DNA from: Cellvibrio sp. PSBB006
Lineage (GTDB): Bacteria; Pseudomonadota; Gammaproteobacteria; Pseudomonadales; Cellvibrionaceae
NCBI RefSeq assembly: GCF_002162135.1
Contig: NZ_CP021382.1
Span: forward strand, 310,001-374,000
DNA: 64,000 bases
Direction: 5' to 3'
The stretch's first letter is position 1. Every line of letters starts with the position of its first letter. The translations under genes and the position numbers were made by a program. Below, in pieces: positions 25,663-34,692 of the stretch. The notes under the pieces are model-generated. The model did no database searches and was not told the DNA's origin. It saw only the letters and a list, made by a program, of their open reading frames with translations.

Positions 25663-28077
25663 ATGACCACACACAACCGTTTCAAGCGTAAAGAACTCGC
25701 GCTGCTGATAAGCCTCAGTTGCGCGCTCGCTGTACCTGCTACGCTGGCTCAGGAAGACGTTGTTGAACTGGAAACTTACACCGCCGAAGGGCAGGTGGAA
25801 GATACCATGGGTGTTATGCCGACAGAGCCAGTGAAGTCGGTTTTTGGTTTTGGAAAAACCATCCTCGAAACACCCCGCGGTGTGACCTCGGTCAGCGCCG
25901 ACATGATGGAAAGTTACAACATCACCGATATTGATGATCTTGTATTGATTTCACCCGGTGCGTTTACCCAATCCTTCTTTGGTGTTGCCGGTTCTCTCGA
26001 TGTACGCGGTACGCCGGGTGAAGTGTATTTCCGTGGCGTACGCCGCGTGAACAACCCCGGTAACTATCCAACACCGATTGGTGCAACTGACCGTATCGAT
26101 ATTGTGCGTGGCCCGGCATCGCCGATTTATGGTCCATCAAAAATTGGTGGTTATCTGAACTTCGAGCCCAAGTCTGCGCGCGCTGAAACCGGACAATATC
26201 TGGAAAAACCGGCCGGTGAAATTTCGATTACGCGTGGCAGTTGGGATAAAAATGTTTTGTCTGCAGAAGTGGGTGGTCCCGGTGCAATTGGTGAGAAAAG
26301 TCTCGGCTATTACATTTATGCTGAGACCGAAAACTCCGGCAGTTACTACGACAATTCCGGCACCGACCAGAATATCCTGCAAGCCTCCTTCAATATGGAT
26401 TTTTCTGACAGCACCCGCATTGAATTCGGCGGTATGTACCACGAATACGATGGCAATCAGGTAGCAGGTTGGAACCGTTTAACCCAGGATCTCATTGATA
26501 ACGGTACCTATATTACCGGTACGGCTCAACCGGTGGATCTGGATGGTGATGGTTACAATTCACCGGACGAATACGATGCCTGGAAAGATACATTTGCTGA
26601 GGGCTGGAATAACTTTTTCGTTCCTGCCGGTGCTGCAACGGATGCAAATATGGACCCGGCCTGGGCATTGGAAGATGCCGGCACGACCAAGTTGAAAGGC
26701 AATCAAACGCTGGTGTCCCCTGAGGACCAATTGGTAACTACCGTTACTACCTTGTACTTCGATGTCATTCACAGTGTCAGCGACAGTTTCACCATCACCA
26801 ACAAAGCCTTTTACGAAAAACTGGAAAACATCAACGAAAATGCCTACGGCTTTTCACAGTTTGTCGACAGCTACGCGTTTGAAGATCAATTGATCTTCGC
26901 TTTTGAAGCAGAACATGCGGATTGGTTAAAAGCCAGCTACCAGATATCGCCCAGCATTCGTTACACCGATTTCCAACAAGGGGACGATTTCGATTACGAA
27001 TACTTTGACCGTCGCGATTTGAGTGGACCCTCTACAGCTCTCGATCGGAAGTTATTGGCAACCGTCACGGATTCGGATTATTCCAATTATCTCGTCGGGG
27101 ACTATACCGACTACGGTCTGGCATTTTTGGCGGACTACACCATCGCTGAAAATGTCGGTGTGTTGTTGGGGGCGCGTTACGATTATCTCGATATGACATC
27201 CACTTCGGTCGGCGAAAAAATTCGTGGTACGCCAGACAGCGTGACAGCCAGCGAAACCGATGACGGTGTGTCCTGGACAGCGAGCTTGTCGTATACCTTG
27301 CCGTTTGGTTTAACGCCTTATGTCACTGTGTCTGAACAGGCCACCATCGTGATGGGGCAGGGGTCGGAGATTTCTCCCGGGCTGATTACCGATGGCAATG
27401 CCATTGCTGATTCCGAATTGGAAGAGGTCGGTATCAAAGGCAGTTTCCTGGATGACCGTCTGTACTTCTCGGCGGCCTGGTTCAATCAAACCCGCACCAA
27501 CTTCAGTGCGCAAGATCAGGTGAGTAACAACACCACGGAAAGTGAGGGTTACGAATTTGAAACCCGCTTCCTCGTTACCAGTAATTTCACGCTGACGGCG
27601 GCAATGACGCATCTGGAAATTACCAACCTGACCGCACTGGATGGTGGTACTCAGTTTGGTTTCCAGGGTGCGGGTGACCTGACTGGTGTGACTGATCCGT
27701 CATTGTTTTACGGTTACGTGATGCAAGGTTTGACCTTGGTAGGTAATGAAACGGATGCACTGAAATCCGGTATTCCGGAAAACATGTACAGCCTGACCGG
27801 TGCCTATGATTTTGGTAACGGCTATCGCTTTACAGCCAGTACGGTCCATGCCGACTCAACCTATTCAGGTTTTTCCAAAGCGGTGAAATTACCTTCATAC
27901 ACCTTGTTTAACGCCGGCATCAGTTACAACACCGATACCTGGAGTTTGAGCTTGCAAGGTAAAAACCTGACTGACGAAAAATACTTCCGCGCGAACTTCC
28001 CGGACCTGTTCGGCAGCACCATCGTACTGCCTGAATTGCCGCGTCACTTCGTCGCCAGCGCGTCATTCAAGTTTTAA
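25663..28077 (+). CDS. TonB-dependent outer-membrane receptor
   Basis: Outer-membrane gated channel of 804 residues. The signal peptide ends near TLA-QE. The plug domain spans about residues 50-175 (TPRGVTSVSADMM, LDVRGTPGEVYFRGVRR, IDIVRGPASPIYGPS). A 22-strand-type barrel follows, ending in the aromatic tail ASFKF. The FhuE/FpvA-like subfamily is mostly siderophore-specific, but the surrounding genes argue for purine bases or nucleosides as ligand (inference). No sharp TonB box is visible. The ribosome site CTGGAG is followed first by a two-codon ATG-TTA-TGA unit at 25658-25666 that overlaps the real ATG. It is first gene of the TonB operon, with the sigma-54 site upstream. Confidence 0.93.
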   Translation: MTTHNRFKRKELALLISLSCALAVPATLAQEDVVELETYTAEGQVEDTMGVMPTEPVKSVFGFGKTILETPRGVTSVSADMMESYNITDIDDLVLISPGAFTQSFFGVAGSLDVRGTPGEVYFRGVRRVNNPGNYPTPIGATDRIDIVRGPASPIYGPSKIGGYLNFEPKSARAETGQYLEKPAGEISITRGSWDKNVLSAEVGGPGAIGEKSLGYYIYAETENSGSYYDNSGTDQNILQASFNMDFSDSTRIEFGGMYHEYDGNQVAGWNRLTQDLIDNGTYITGTAQPVDLDGDGYNSPDEYDAWKDTFAEGWNNFFVPAGAATDANMDPAWALEDAGTTKLKGNQTLVSPEDQLVTTVTTLYFDVIHSVSDSFTITNKAFYEKLENINENAYGFSQFVDSYAFEDQLIFAFEAEHADWLKASYQISPSIRYTDFQQGDDFDYEYFDRRDLSGPSTALDRKLLATVTDSDYSNYLVGDYTDYGLAFLADYTIAENVGVLLGARYDYLDMTSTSVGEKIRGTPDSVTASETDDGVSWTASLSYTLPFGLTPYVTVSEQATIVMGQGSEISPGLITDGNAIADSELEEVGIKGSFLDDRLYFSAAWFNQTRTNFSAQDQVSNNTTESEGYEFETRFLVTSNFTLTAAMTHLEITNLTALDGGTQFGFQGAGDLTGVTDPSLFYGYVMQGLTLVGNETDALKSGIPENMYSLTGAYDFGNGYRFTASTVHADSTYSGFSKAVKLPSYTLFNAGISYNTDTWSLSLQGKNLTDEKYFRANFPDLFGSTIVLPELPRHFVASASFKF

Positions 28078-28092
28078 TCGTTTGCGTGTCAA

Positions 28093-28114
28093 GGGGCTTC
28101 AGGTTTGAAGCCCC
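28093..28114. terminator. Intercistronic hairpin after the TonB receptor gene
   Basis: GGGGCTTCA-GGTT-TGAAGCCCC lies between the receptor stop and DUF3450 gene. It lacks a T-run, so it probably stabilises the receptor mRNA or weakens read-through rather than ending transcription. That would favour more receptor than TonB-complex protein. Confidence 0.5.
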
Positions 28115-28135
28115 CTACTAAAACAGAGGTCGATT

Positions 28136-28891
28136 ATGGTTTTTCGTAAACCCCTGGGAGCTGCGCTCATAGCAGTTACCCTGTTTTCCCTGCCGGCGGT
28201 GGCGGTCGAAGATAGCCTGCAAAAACAGGAAAGCATTGATAAAAATGCAGTGGCCAGTCAAAAACGTATTGATAGCCTGGCTGATCAAACGACTGACGAT
28301 TTACAGAATTACCGCATTGCGTCACAGCGTTTGGAAAGCTTGACGATTTACAACCAGCAAATGGAAAAACTGATTGCCTCGCAGAAAGCCGAGATTACCA
28401 GTATTCAAAAGCAAACAGCGGAGATCGACAACATTGAAACCGGCGCACTGCCGTTGATGTTGAAGATGACCGAAACCCTTGAACAACTCTTAGCCGCGGA
28501 TGTGCCTTTTCTGAAAGAAGAGCGCCAGGATCGCGTCGCTAATCTGCGCACGCTGATTGATCGCGCTGATGTCACCGCCGGTGAAAAGTATCGCCGCATC
28601 ATGGAAGCCTATTTGGTAGAAGTGGAATACGGTCGCACTATTGAAGCCTATCGCGGTGAACTGGTGATTGAAAACGACGCGCGCACGGTTGATTTTTTGC
28701 GCATCGGTCGTGTTGGCCTGTTTTACCAAACCCTTGATGGGAACGAAAGTGGCCGCTGGAATAACAGCCGTGGCGCCTGGGAATTACTCGACTCAGGTTA
28801 TCGCACCAGCGTGCGCGATGGTTTGCGTATCGCGCGCAAGCAAACTCCGCCGGAGTTGCTGACGCTTCCTGTTAACGCGCCTGCCCAGTAA
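28136..28891 (+). CDS. DUF3450 periplasmic coiled-coil protein of a TonB system
   Basis: Exported 251-residue protein with a signal peptide ending near AVA-VE. A long coiled coil (about 25-105) precedes a compact C-terminal region with SGRWNNSRGAWELLDSGYR. DUF3450 proteins are typically encoded just upstream of TtpC/ExbB/ExbD/TonB in marine and cellulolytic gammaproteobacteria, as here. The exact role is not known to me. A structural periplasmic partner of the ExbB-like TtpC is a reasonable inference. Confidence 0.85.
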   Translation: MVFRKPLGAALIAVTLFSLPAVAVEDSLQKQESIDKNAVASQKRIDSLADQTTDDLQNYRIASQRLESLTIYNQQMEKLIASQKAEITSIQKQTAEIDNIETGALPLMLKMTETLEQLLAADVPFLKEERQDRVANLRTLIDRADVTAGEKYRRIMEAYLVEVEYGRTIEAYRGELVIENDARTVDFLRIGRVGLFYQTLDGNESGRWNNSRGAWELLDSGYRTSVRDGLRIARKQTPPELLTLPVNAPAQ

Positions 28892-28903
28892 GGAATTCCG
28901 TTT

Positions 28904-30280
28904 ATGAAATCGATTGTCAAATTTGCCTTCAGTAGCTGTTTAAGTATCTGTGCGTTGGGTTTTTCCGTCACAAGTGCTGCGCAGACTAGCGATTCATTAA
29001 AAACTCTCTATCAACAGGTGAGTAAAGAAGTTAGTGCCGAAGCAGCGCACAACAGTGAGCGTGAGCAACGTTTTCGCGCGGCCGCCAGCGATCAAAAAGC
29101 CTTGCTGGCTGAAGTGCAGGCCGACCTGGTTCGGCAGGAAAAATTGCGCGATGAAATGAAAGTGGTCTTCGATGCAAACGAAGTTCAGCTGGGCGAGTTG
29201 ACCACCCAACTGGACCGTCGCACCGGTAATCTGGGCGAGCTCTTCGGTGTATTTCGCCAAATGGCCGGTGATACCCAACAAATGTTGTTCGATTCATTGA
29301 TCTCTGTGGAATATCCCGAACGCAAAGTGTTAATTGAAGAATTAGCCAATACCAAAGAAGTGCCGACGATTCCGCAAATGCAACAACTGTGGCGATTGAT
29401 GCTGCAGGAAATTTCCGAGTCGGCCAATGTCACGCGCTTTGAAACCAGCGTGGTGAAACCCAGTGGTGAAGCCTATACCGCACCGGTGACCCGCGTAGGC
29501 ACCTTCAACATCGTTACCGATGATAAATACCTTAACTATGTGGCGGACAGTCAGCAGTTGGTTGAGCTGGCGCGCCAACCGAGTGGCAGTGTTCGATCAA
29601 CCGCTGCGTCATTGAGTTCAGCAAGCGGTGGTGATGTCGGGTTTGCACTTGATCCTTCACGGGGTGCCTTACTGGGTTTATTGGTGCAATCGCCCAGCTT
29701 TATGGAACGCGTGCAACAAGGTCAGGAAGTGGGTTATGCCATTATCCTGCTCGGCATCATCGGTATGTTGATTGTGATCGAACGCATGATCAAATTATCA
29801 CGCATCTCCAAACGCATGAATGCGCAGTTAAAAGATATGGATCACCCATCCAGCAACAATCCACTGGGTCGCATGATGCAGGCGTACTTCGAGAACAAAC
29901 ACCTCAACGACCTTGATGTACTGGGTAAAAAATTGGACGAAGTGATCTTTAAGGATCTGGCGGAACTGCGTAAAGGTTTGTCCACGATTAAAGTCATGGC
30001 CGCTATCGCGCCGCTGATGGGATTGTTAGGTACAGTGACCGGCATGATCGGCACCTTCCAGGCAATTACATTATTTGGTACAGGCGATCCGAAATTGATG
30101 GCCGGCGGCATTTCGCAAGCGTTGATCACTACGGTGCAAGGTTTGTGTGTGGCGATTCCGTTGTTGCTGTCGAGCAATATGCTTAGCAGCCGCGCGCAGC
30201 AACTCAGCAAAGTTATCGGTGAACAAGCATCCGGCATGATCGCTGATAAAGCGGTTGATATTGCCAAAGCCAAGGCTTGA
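28904..30280 (+). CDS. TtpC-like MotA/TolQ/ExbB proton channel with periplasmic domain
   Basis: Protein of 458 residues with a signal peptide (SAA-QT), a coiled-coil periplasmic N-terminal domain of about 240 residues, then a C-terminal MotA/TolQ/ExbB domain (VGYAIILLGIIGMLIVIERM, AAIAPLMGLLGTVTGMIGTF, LITTVQGLCVAIPLLL). This matches TtpC, the extra component of the Vibrio TonB2 system. It overlaps neither neighbour; the small ExbB follows 17 bases downstream of its stop. Likely energises the receptor encoded two genes upstream. Confidence 0.92.
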   Translation: MKSIVKFAFSSCLSICALGFSVTSAAQTSDSLKTLYQQVSKEVSAEAAHNSEREQRFRAAASDQKALLAEVQADLVRQEKLRDEMKVVFDANEVQLGELTTQLDRRTGNLGELFGVFRQMAGDTQQMLFDSLISVEYPERKVLIEELANTKEVPTIPQMQQLWRLMLQEISESANVTRFETSVVKPSGEAYTAPVTRVGTFNIVTDDKYLNYVADSQQLVELARQPSGSVRSTAASLSSASGGDVGFALDPSRGALLGLLVQSPSFMERVQQGQEVGYAIILLGIIGMLIVIERMIKLSRISKRMNAQLKDMDHPSSNNPLGRMMQAYFENKHLNDLDVLGKKLDEVIFKDLAELRKGLSTIKVMAAIAPLMGLLGTVTGMIGTFQAITLFGTGDPKLMAGGISQALITTVQGLCVAIPLLLSSNMLSSRAQQLSKVIGEQASGMIADKAVDIAKAKA

Positions 30281-30297
30281 TCGGGGAGGTCGCCGTC

Positions 30298-30813
30298 ATG
30301 GAAATATTCTCTTCCTTAACTGACTTTCTCAACACCGGCGGCAATGTATTGTGGGTGATCTTTTTTGTGTCCTTCTGGTTGTGGTGTGTGATCTTTGAGC
30401 GCTACTGGTTTTTTTACCGCGAGTATCAACCACTGCGTAAACGCAACATCGACATCTGGCAGGCACGCGCCGATAAGTCATCATGGTTTGCCGAGCAGCA
30501 TCGTCGTCAACTGTTATCGGAATTGGATTGCCAGATGCTGCGGCATTTGAAATTGATTCCGGCCTTGATTGCATTGCTGCCCATGCTCGGTTTACTTGGC
30601 ACCGTAACCGGGATGATCCAGGTATTTGAAGTCATGGCTTATCTCGGTTCCGGTAATCCGCGCGCGATGGCCAATGGCGTGAGCGCAGCGACGATTCCAA
30701 CCATGGCGGGCATGGTGATATCGCTCCTCGCGATTCCCTTCGCCACCGAACTGGACCGCCGTTACAAACGTGAACTGCGCACCGCCGCTGCCGAGATGCC
30801 CACGTATCACTGA
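30298..30813 (+). CDS. exbB: ExbB-type biopolymer transporter
   Basis: Inner-membrane proton-channel subunit of 171 residues with three helices and no signal peptide. The MotA/TolQ motif reads IALLPMLGLLGTVTGMIQVF and the third helix region is MAGMVISLLAIPFA. The ATG at 30298 is chosen because it follows GGGGAGG at ideal spacing; an upstream in-frame start at 30277 overlaps the TtpC gene. It works with ExbD and TonB encoded directly after it. Confidence 0.94.
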   Translation: MEIFSSLTDFLNTGGNVLWVIFFVSFWLWCVIFERYWFFYREYQPLRKRNIDIWQARADKSSWFAEQHRRQLLSELDCQMLRHLKLIPALIALLPMLGLLGTVTGMIQVFEVMAYLGSGNPRAMANGVSAATIPTMAGMVISLLAIPFATELDRRYKRELRTAAAEMPTYH

Positions 30814-30854
30814 CAGCGATATTGAACTTCGCCTTAACGACAAGTGAGACATGT

Positions 30855-31262
30855 ATGAGTGACAACCGTTTTTTACTCAATGACGAAGAAGAAAGCCAGA
30901 TCGATTTAACGCCCATGCTGGACGTGGTGTTTATCATGCTGATCTTTTTCATCGTCACCTCCACTTTTGTAAAAGAATCAGGCGTCGACGTGACGCGTCC
31001 CGAAGCGGAAACCGCTGTGGTAACCGAATCCAACAGCATCCAGATCGGCATCAGCGCCGCGAACCAGATCTTTATGGACAAACGCCAGATCGACAAACGC
31101 GCGATTCGTGCGAACGTGGAAAAATCCCTGGCAGAAAATCCCGGTGCTGCGGTCATCATCGTCGCCGACCAGGATTCCAATACCAGCACCTTGATTGATG
31201 TGATGGATCAGGCGCGCATGGCGGGCGCAACCTCGGTGTCTGTGGCGGCGGAGAATGACTGA
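30855..31262 (+). CDS. exbD: ExbD-type biopolymer transporter
   Basis: Membrane-anchored partner of ExbB, 135 residues: one N-terminal helix and a periplasmic domain. The segment ESQIDLTPMLDVVFIMLIFF carries the conserved membrane aspartate used in proton transfer. The ATG at 30855 is preferred; the nearby ATG at 30851 is out of frame. It shares one base with the tonB start (stop TGA and ATG overlap as TGATG). Confidence 0.94.
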   Translation: MSDNRFLLNDEEESQIDLTPMLDVVFIMLIFFIVTSTFVKESGVDVTRPEAETAVVTESNSIQIGISAANQIFMDKRQIDKRAIRANVEKSLAENPGAAVIIVADQDSNTSTLIDVMDQARMAGATSVSVAAEND

Positions 31263-31894
31263 TGCTAGCGAAATATTCTTCCAGTCTGGTCGCGGCGGTA
31301 TTGTTCAGCCTGGTGATATTCGTGGCGATGCAGGTGTTGATTGCGACTGACGGTTTGTTTGAAGAACCAAACAAAAATCACACCTATTTAAATTTTGTGC
31401 GTGTGGATACTTCAAAAGATGACATCAACACCAAAGACCGTCGTCTACCCGATCCACCGCCACCACCAGAGACACCGCCGGATGCACCCGACCTGAGTAA
31501 TCAGATGATGAACATGAACACGAATTTGAGCATGGATATGCCAAAGATCGGTGTGCCGGTGAATAAAGGTTCGGGTCCGTTTTTGGGAACGCTCCAGGCT
31601 GGCGATGGTATGGCGGGTTTCGATACGGATGTGATTCCGGTTGTGCGTGTGCCGCCGGCGTATCCGCAGCGGGCGAAGCAGGCGAAGCTTGAAGGATCGG
31701 TGACCATGGCGGTGACGATTCGTCCGGATGGGACTGTGGCTGAGGTGTCGGTTATTGAGTCTGATCCGCCGCGTTTGTTTGATCAGGCGGCGATTCAGGC
31801 GATGCAGCGGTGGAAGTTTAGGCCGAAGATTGTGAATGGGAAGCCGGAGGCGCAGAGGGCGCGGCAGACGATTGAGTTTAAATTGGGGCAATAG
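31262..31894 (+). CDS. tonB: TonB-type energy transducer
   Basis: 210-residue TonB with one N-terminal membrane anchor, a short proline-rich linker (PDPPPPPETPPDAP) and a C-terminal TonB domain (PPAYPQRAKQAKLEGSVTM, FDQAAIQAMQRWKFRP). It completes the receptor-TtpC-ExbBD machine. The last 30 codons use G or T in the third position in 28 cases by hand count. The sharp change begins near 31.5-31.6 kb, just upstream of element A5. Confidence 0.94.
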   Translation: MLAKYSSSLVAAVLFSLVIFVAMQVLIATDGLFEEPNKNHTYLNFVRVDTSKDDINTKDRRLPDPPPPPETPPDAPDLSNQMMNMNTNLSMDMPKIGVPVNKGSGPFLGTLQAGDGMAGFDTDVIPVVRVPPAYPQRAKQAKLEGSVTMAVTIRPDGTVAEVSVIESDPPRLFDQAAIQAMQRWKFRPKIVNGKPEAQRARQTIEFKLGQ

Positions 31895-31908
31895 TGGGCG
31901 GTGTGTTT

Positions 31909-32010
31909 GGAATCCGGTGTTTTGTTCTGAGACACGCCGTGAATACATCCATGTAGGCTCAACACCCGCATCCCTGCGGGTGATGGTCTCAGAACAAAAC
32001 ACCGGATTCC
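31909..32010 (-). repeat. Three-way-junction palindromic element A5
   Basis: The outer arms 31909-31933 and 31986-32010 are perfectly complementary over 25 bases. The inner hairpin is CACCCGCA-TCCC-TGCGGGTG. The core is conserved. It starts 15 bases past the tonB stop. Confidence 0.92.
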
Positions 32011-32196
32011 TCCTGCAAGTATCTCGCGAGACTCTGAAGTGAAAAGCGTATTAGTAATTCACATCTGTAGCGCTCTTGTTTAAAGAAATAGATCCATATT
32101 GGAATGGGTTTGTGTGCTTCATTGGATATGCGGAAATGGTCGGAAAATTTAATGCAGTTTTACTGTTCAGCAGAAAAATTTAAATCAGATGGCACA

Positions 32197-32355
32197 GCAG
32201 GGATTGCGGAGAGGGGTGCGAGACCATCACCCGCATGGACGACCCACATGGATGTGGGAAGTTTGCCGAAGCGCCGGGAGCGCGTAGGCATGCCGGTGTT
32301 GAGCCTACAGGGATGTATTCACGGCGTGTCTCGCACCCCTCTCCGTGATCCCTGC
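32197..32355 (+). repeat. Three-way-junction palindromic element A6, long variant
   Basis: The outer arms 32197-32224 and 32328-32355 give 26 Watson-Crick plus two G-U pairs. This copy has about 50 extra bases inside P3, forming a CCCACAT/ATGTGGG hairpin and a GCC/GGC-closed branch. The sibling long copy at 40797 has CCC/GGG at the same place, a compensated change. Confidence 0.9.
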
Positions 32356-32424
32356 CCACACTAACCAAGTGGAATAATTCTGTAGTTATAAGTAAGAACG
32401 TACTTATTTATTCGGGAATAAAAG

Positions 32425-33687
32425 ATGTATTCAAGCAAACTCACATCAATCACCAACAATTTCCAACGTGTAGCAAAACTCAGTTTGCTCATCGGCGGAT
32501 TGTTGCTAACAACCTACAGCTGGTCAGCCCCCAACTCCGTCAGTAGTAAAACCTACAAAGAGCTCACCAGCATCCAGGAGATGATCTCCGCCAACCAGAC
32601 CGATCAAGCCTTCACAGCGCTAAAGACACTTCACAGCGAAGTCGAAAAAGACTCCCTCGACGAAGCGCTGGTACTGCAAATGCTCGGCTACACCGAAATG
32701 GGCCGCAACAATTATCAACAGGCGATTGACCACCTCAAACGCAGCCTTGCCTTAAACCGTCTGCCAGAAAACGTCAAATACAACGTCGGCTACATGGTGG
32801 CGCAGTTGTATGCGGCGCAGGAAAAGTATGATGAAGCGCTGGTGTTTGCCGAGGAGTGGTTTAAAACCCTTGAAGCGCCTACGCCCGATCAGGCGATTTT
32901 TATGGCGAATATTTTTGCGCAGACCGGTAAATACAAACAAGCGATTCCCTATGCGAAACAGGCGATCGAATCCGGCAAAGAGCCGCGTGAGAGTTGGTAC
33001 CAATTGTTGATCGCCTGCAACTTTGAATTGAAAGATTATCCGCAAGCGGCGGAAGCCTTGAAAGGCGCGTTGATCAAGTGGCCCGCTAAAGCGGATTACT
33101 GGGAGCAGCTGGCCAGCGTTTATGTACTGATGGACAACGAAATCAAAGGGCTTGCAACGTTGCAGCTGGCCTGGAAAGCGGGCGTATTGGAAAAAGAGAA
33201 CTCCATTCGTTCCATGGTGCAGTTAGCAGTGACGCACGGCATTCCTGAGCACGGTGCGCGCCTGCTGGATTCAGCGCTGCAAAAAGACGCATTGCCACGC
33301 GATAAAACTTACATTGACTTGTTGGCGAACGCCTGGCTGGCCGCGCGTGAAAATACCCCGGCTATCACTGCCTTTGAAGAATTGGCGCAGTTGACCAAAG
33401 AGGGCGACCCCTATCTGCGCATTGCAAATATCTATATTGAAAAAGCGGAGTGGAAAAAAGCCGAAGCGGCGTTGCGTAAGGCGCTTGATATGAAATTGGA
33501 AGAGCCGGGTAAAGCCTGGTTAATTCTTGGCATTGCCATGACGGAGCAGACCCGCTTTGATCAGGGCATGGATGCCTTCAAGAAAGCGCGCGCGTTCGCC
33601 TACACGGAAAAGCAAGCGAGTAGTTGGCTCAAATATGCCGAAGACTTGCGCCGTCAGCATAACTGGATTACTCGCAACCAATCATAG
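32425..33687 (+). CDS. Exported TPR-repeat protein of the TonB locus
   Basis: 420-residue protein with a signal peptide (YSWSA-PN) and about ten tetratricopeptide helices pairs across the chain (for example LGYTEMGRNNYQQAIDHLKRS, in two parts). TPR proteins regularly follow TonB in DUF3450/TtpC loci, so it probably scaffolds the periplasmic side of that complex. It is separated from tonB by two palindromic elements, which may reduce its expression. The first 120 codons are strongly C/A-ending on this strand (30 of the first 40), then revert to a neutral pattern near 32.8 kb. Confidence 0.88.
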   Translation: MYSSKLTSITNNFQRVAKLSLLIGGLLLTTYSWSAPNSVSSKTYKELTSIQEMISANQTDQAFTALKTLHSEVEKDSLDEALVLQMLGYTEMGRNNYQQAIDHLKRSLALNRLPENVKYNVGYMVAQLYAAQEKYDEALVFAEEWFKTLEAPTPDQAIFMANIFAQTGKYKQAIPYAKQAIESGKEPRESWYQLLIACNFELKDYPQAAEALKGALIKWPAKADYWEQLASVYVLMDNEIKGLATLQLAWKAGVLEKENSIRSMVQLAVTHGIPEHGARLLDSALQKDALPRDKTYIDLLANAWLAARENTPAITAFEELAQLTKEGDPYLRIANIYIEKAEWKKAEAALRKALDMKLEEPGKAWLILGIAMTEQTRFDQGMDAFKKARAFAYTEKQASSWLKYAEDLRRQHNWITRNQS

Positions 33688-33744
33688 TCGTTCGGCGAGT
33701 GCGTAATAGCTCGCCTGAAATGTATTCATCAAAAGGCTCTAACC

Positions 33745-34692
33745 ATGCTGGTAACACGATGTAAAGCTTTTGTGGCCGTTATGGCACTCACCCTGTTCTT
33801 CCCGTTCGCCGTCAGCGCCGCGGTTCCCGCGGATGTACCCAAGGCGCGTATTGCGGTGCTTGGCGGTACTTTTTTGAACGATATTATTTTTCACCGTGAA
33901 GGCTTGATTAAACAGGAGTTCACCATTGAAACCAAAGTCGGCACTTCCCCCAAAATTTATTATGCCGAATGGCAGGGTATTCCCTTTTATTACGTGCATG
34001 TTCACGGTGAAGGTAAGTGGTTGGAAACCTGGGTAGCGCTTTACGATCTCGGTGTAGAAGAGGCCATCGGTGGTGCGACGGCCGGTGCGATCAATAAAAA
34101 AATGGGCGTGTACGACTACATCATTCCCGATGATTTTATTGAGATGAATGTGGACCGTCCCTTGCGTATTCCCACCGAAGTCTATCGCGATCCCAATGCG
34201 ATTCCGTTGCCGCGTTATGTGCCGGCTATGGATACTGATATTCGCAACATCCTGCTGGATGAAACAAAAAAAGCAGTGGCTGCAATCAAGTCAACAAAGA
34301 AAGATAAACAGTATCAAGGCATAAAAATTCATGACGGCGGTGTGGTTGTACAAACCCGTGGCGGTCGTTTTGAAACCATAGCTGAGATCAAGATGATGCA
34401 AAAATGGGGCGGCGATATGGTGACCATGAGTGTCGGTACCGAGATAACCTATTCGCGTATGCTCGGTATTAATTACGCCAACATCATTGTGATCTCCAAC
34501 CCGGCAGAAGGGATGGGTGAGTGGGATTTTTCGTTGATGGAAGAATTATACCCGCGCATCAATCCGCTCAGCCTCGACATCGTTCTCGCCTCATTGCCAC
34601 GCGTTGCGGCTTTACAGGGTAAACCCCGTGTGTCCGATGGCTTGATTAATCACCCTGAAATGACCTCGCAAAAGAAAAAGGATCACGAATGA
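33745..34692 (+). CDS. Exported nucleoside phosphorylase-like protein (MTAP/PNP fold)
   Basis: Protein of 315 residues with a signal peptide ending at VSA-AV, followed by a nucleoside phosphorylase superfamily domain. The N-terminal strand ARIAVLGGTF, the middle GGATAGAINKKMGVYDYIIPD and the C-terminal MTMSVGTEITYSRMLG are typical of the MTAP/PNP branch. Family members split nucleosides with phosphate. The exported location suggests periplasmic cleavage of purine nucleosides. The last codon overlaps the NUP-family start by 4 bases, so the two are co-expressed. Confidence 0.86.
   Translation: MLVTRCKAFVAVMALTLFFPFAVSAAVPADVPKARIAVLGGTFLNDIIFHREGLIKQEFTIETKVGTSPKIYYAEWQGIPFYYVHVHGEGKWLETWVALYDLGVEEAIGGATAGAINKKMGVYDYIIPDDFIEMNVDRPLRIPTEVYRDPNAIPLPRYVPAMDTDIRNILLDETKKAVAAIKSTKKDKQYQGIKIHDGGVVVQTRGGRFETIAEIKMMQKWGGDMVTMSVGTEITYSRMLGINYANIIVISNPAEGMGEWDFSLMEELYPRINPLSLDIVLASLPRVAALQGKPRVSDGLINHPEMTSQKKKDHE

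Larger units (their letters stand above)
31895..32424. other. Intergenic region with two palindromic elements
   Basis: Contains elements A5 (31909-32010) and A6 (32197-32355) in opposite orientation, with AT-rich DNA between them. A small perfect stem ATAAGTA/TACTTAT (32388-32394 and 32401-32407) lies just upstream of the TPR gene. Apparent short open frames are repeat translations. Confidence 0.6.

Noticed and set aside
32190..32208. TGGCACAGCAGGGATTGC as sigma-54 promoter of the TPR gene
   Set aside because: GG to GC distance is 15 instead of 12 bases, and the sequence is the arm of element A6.
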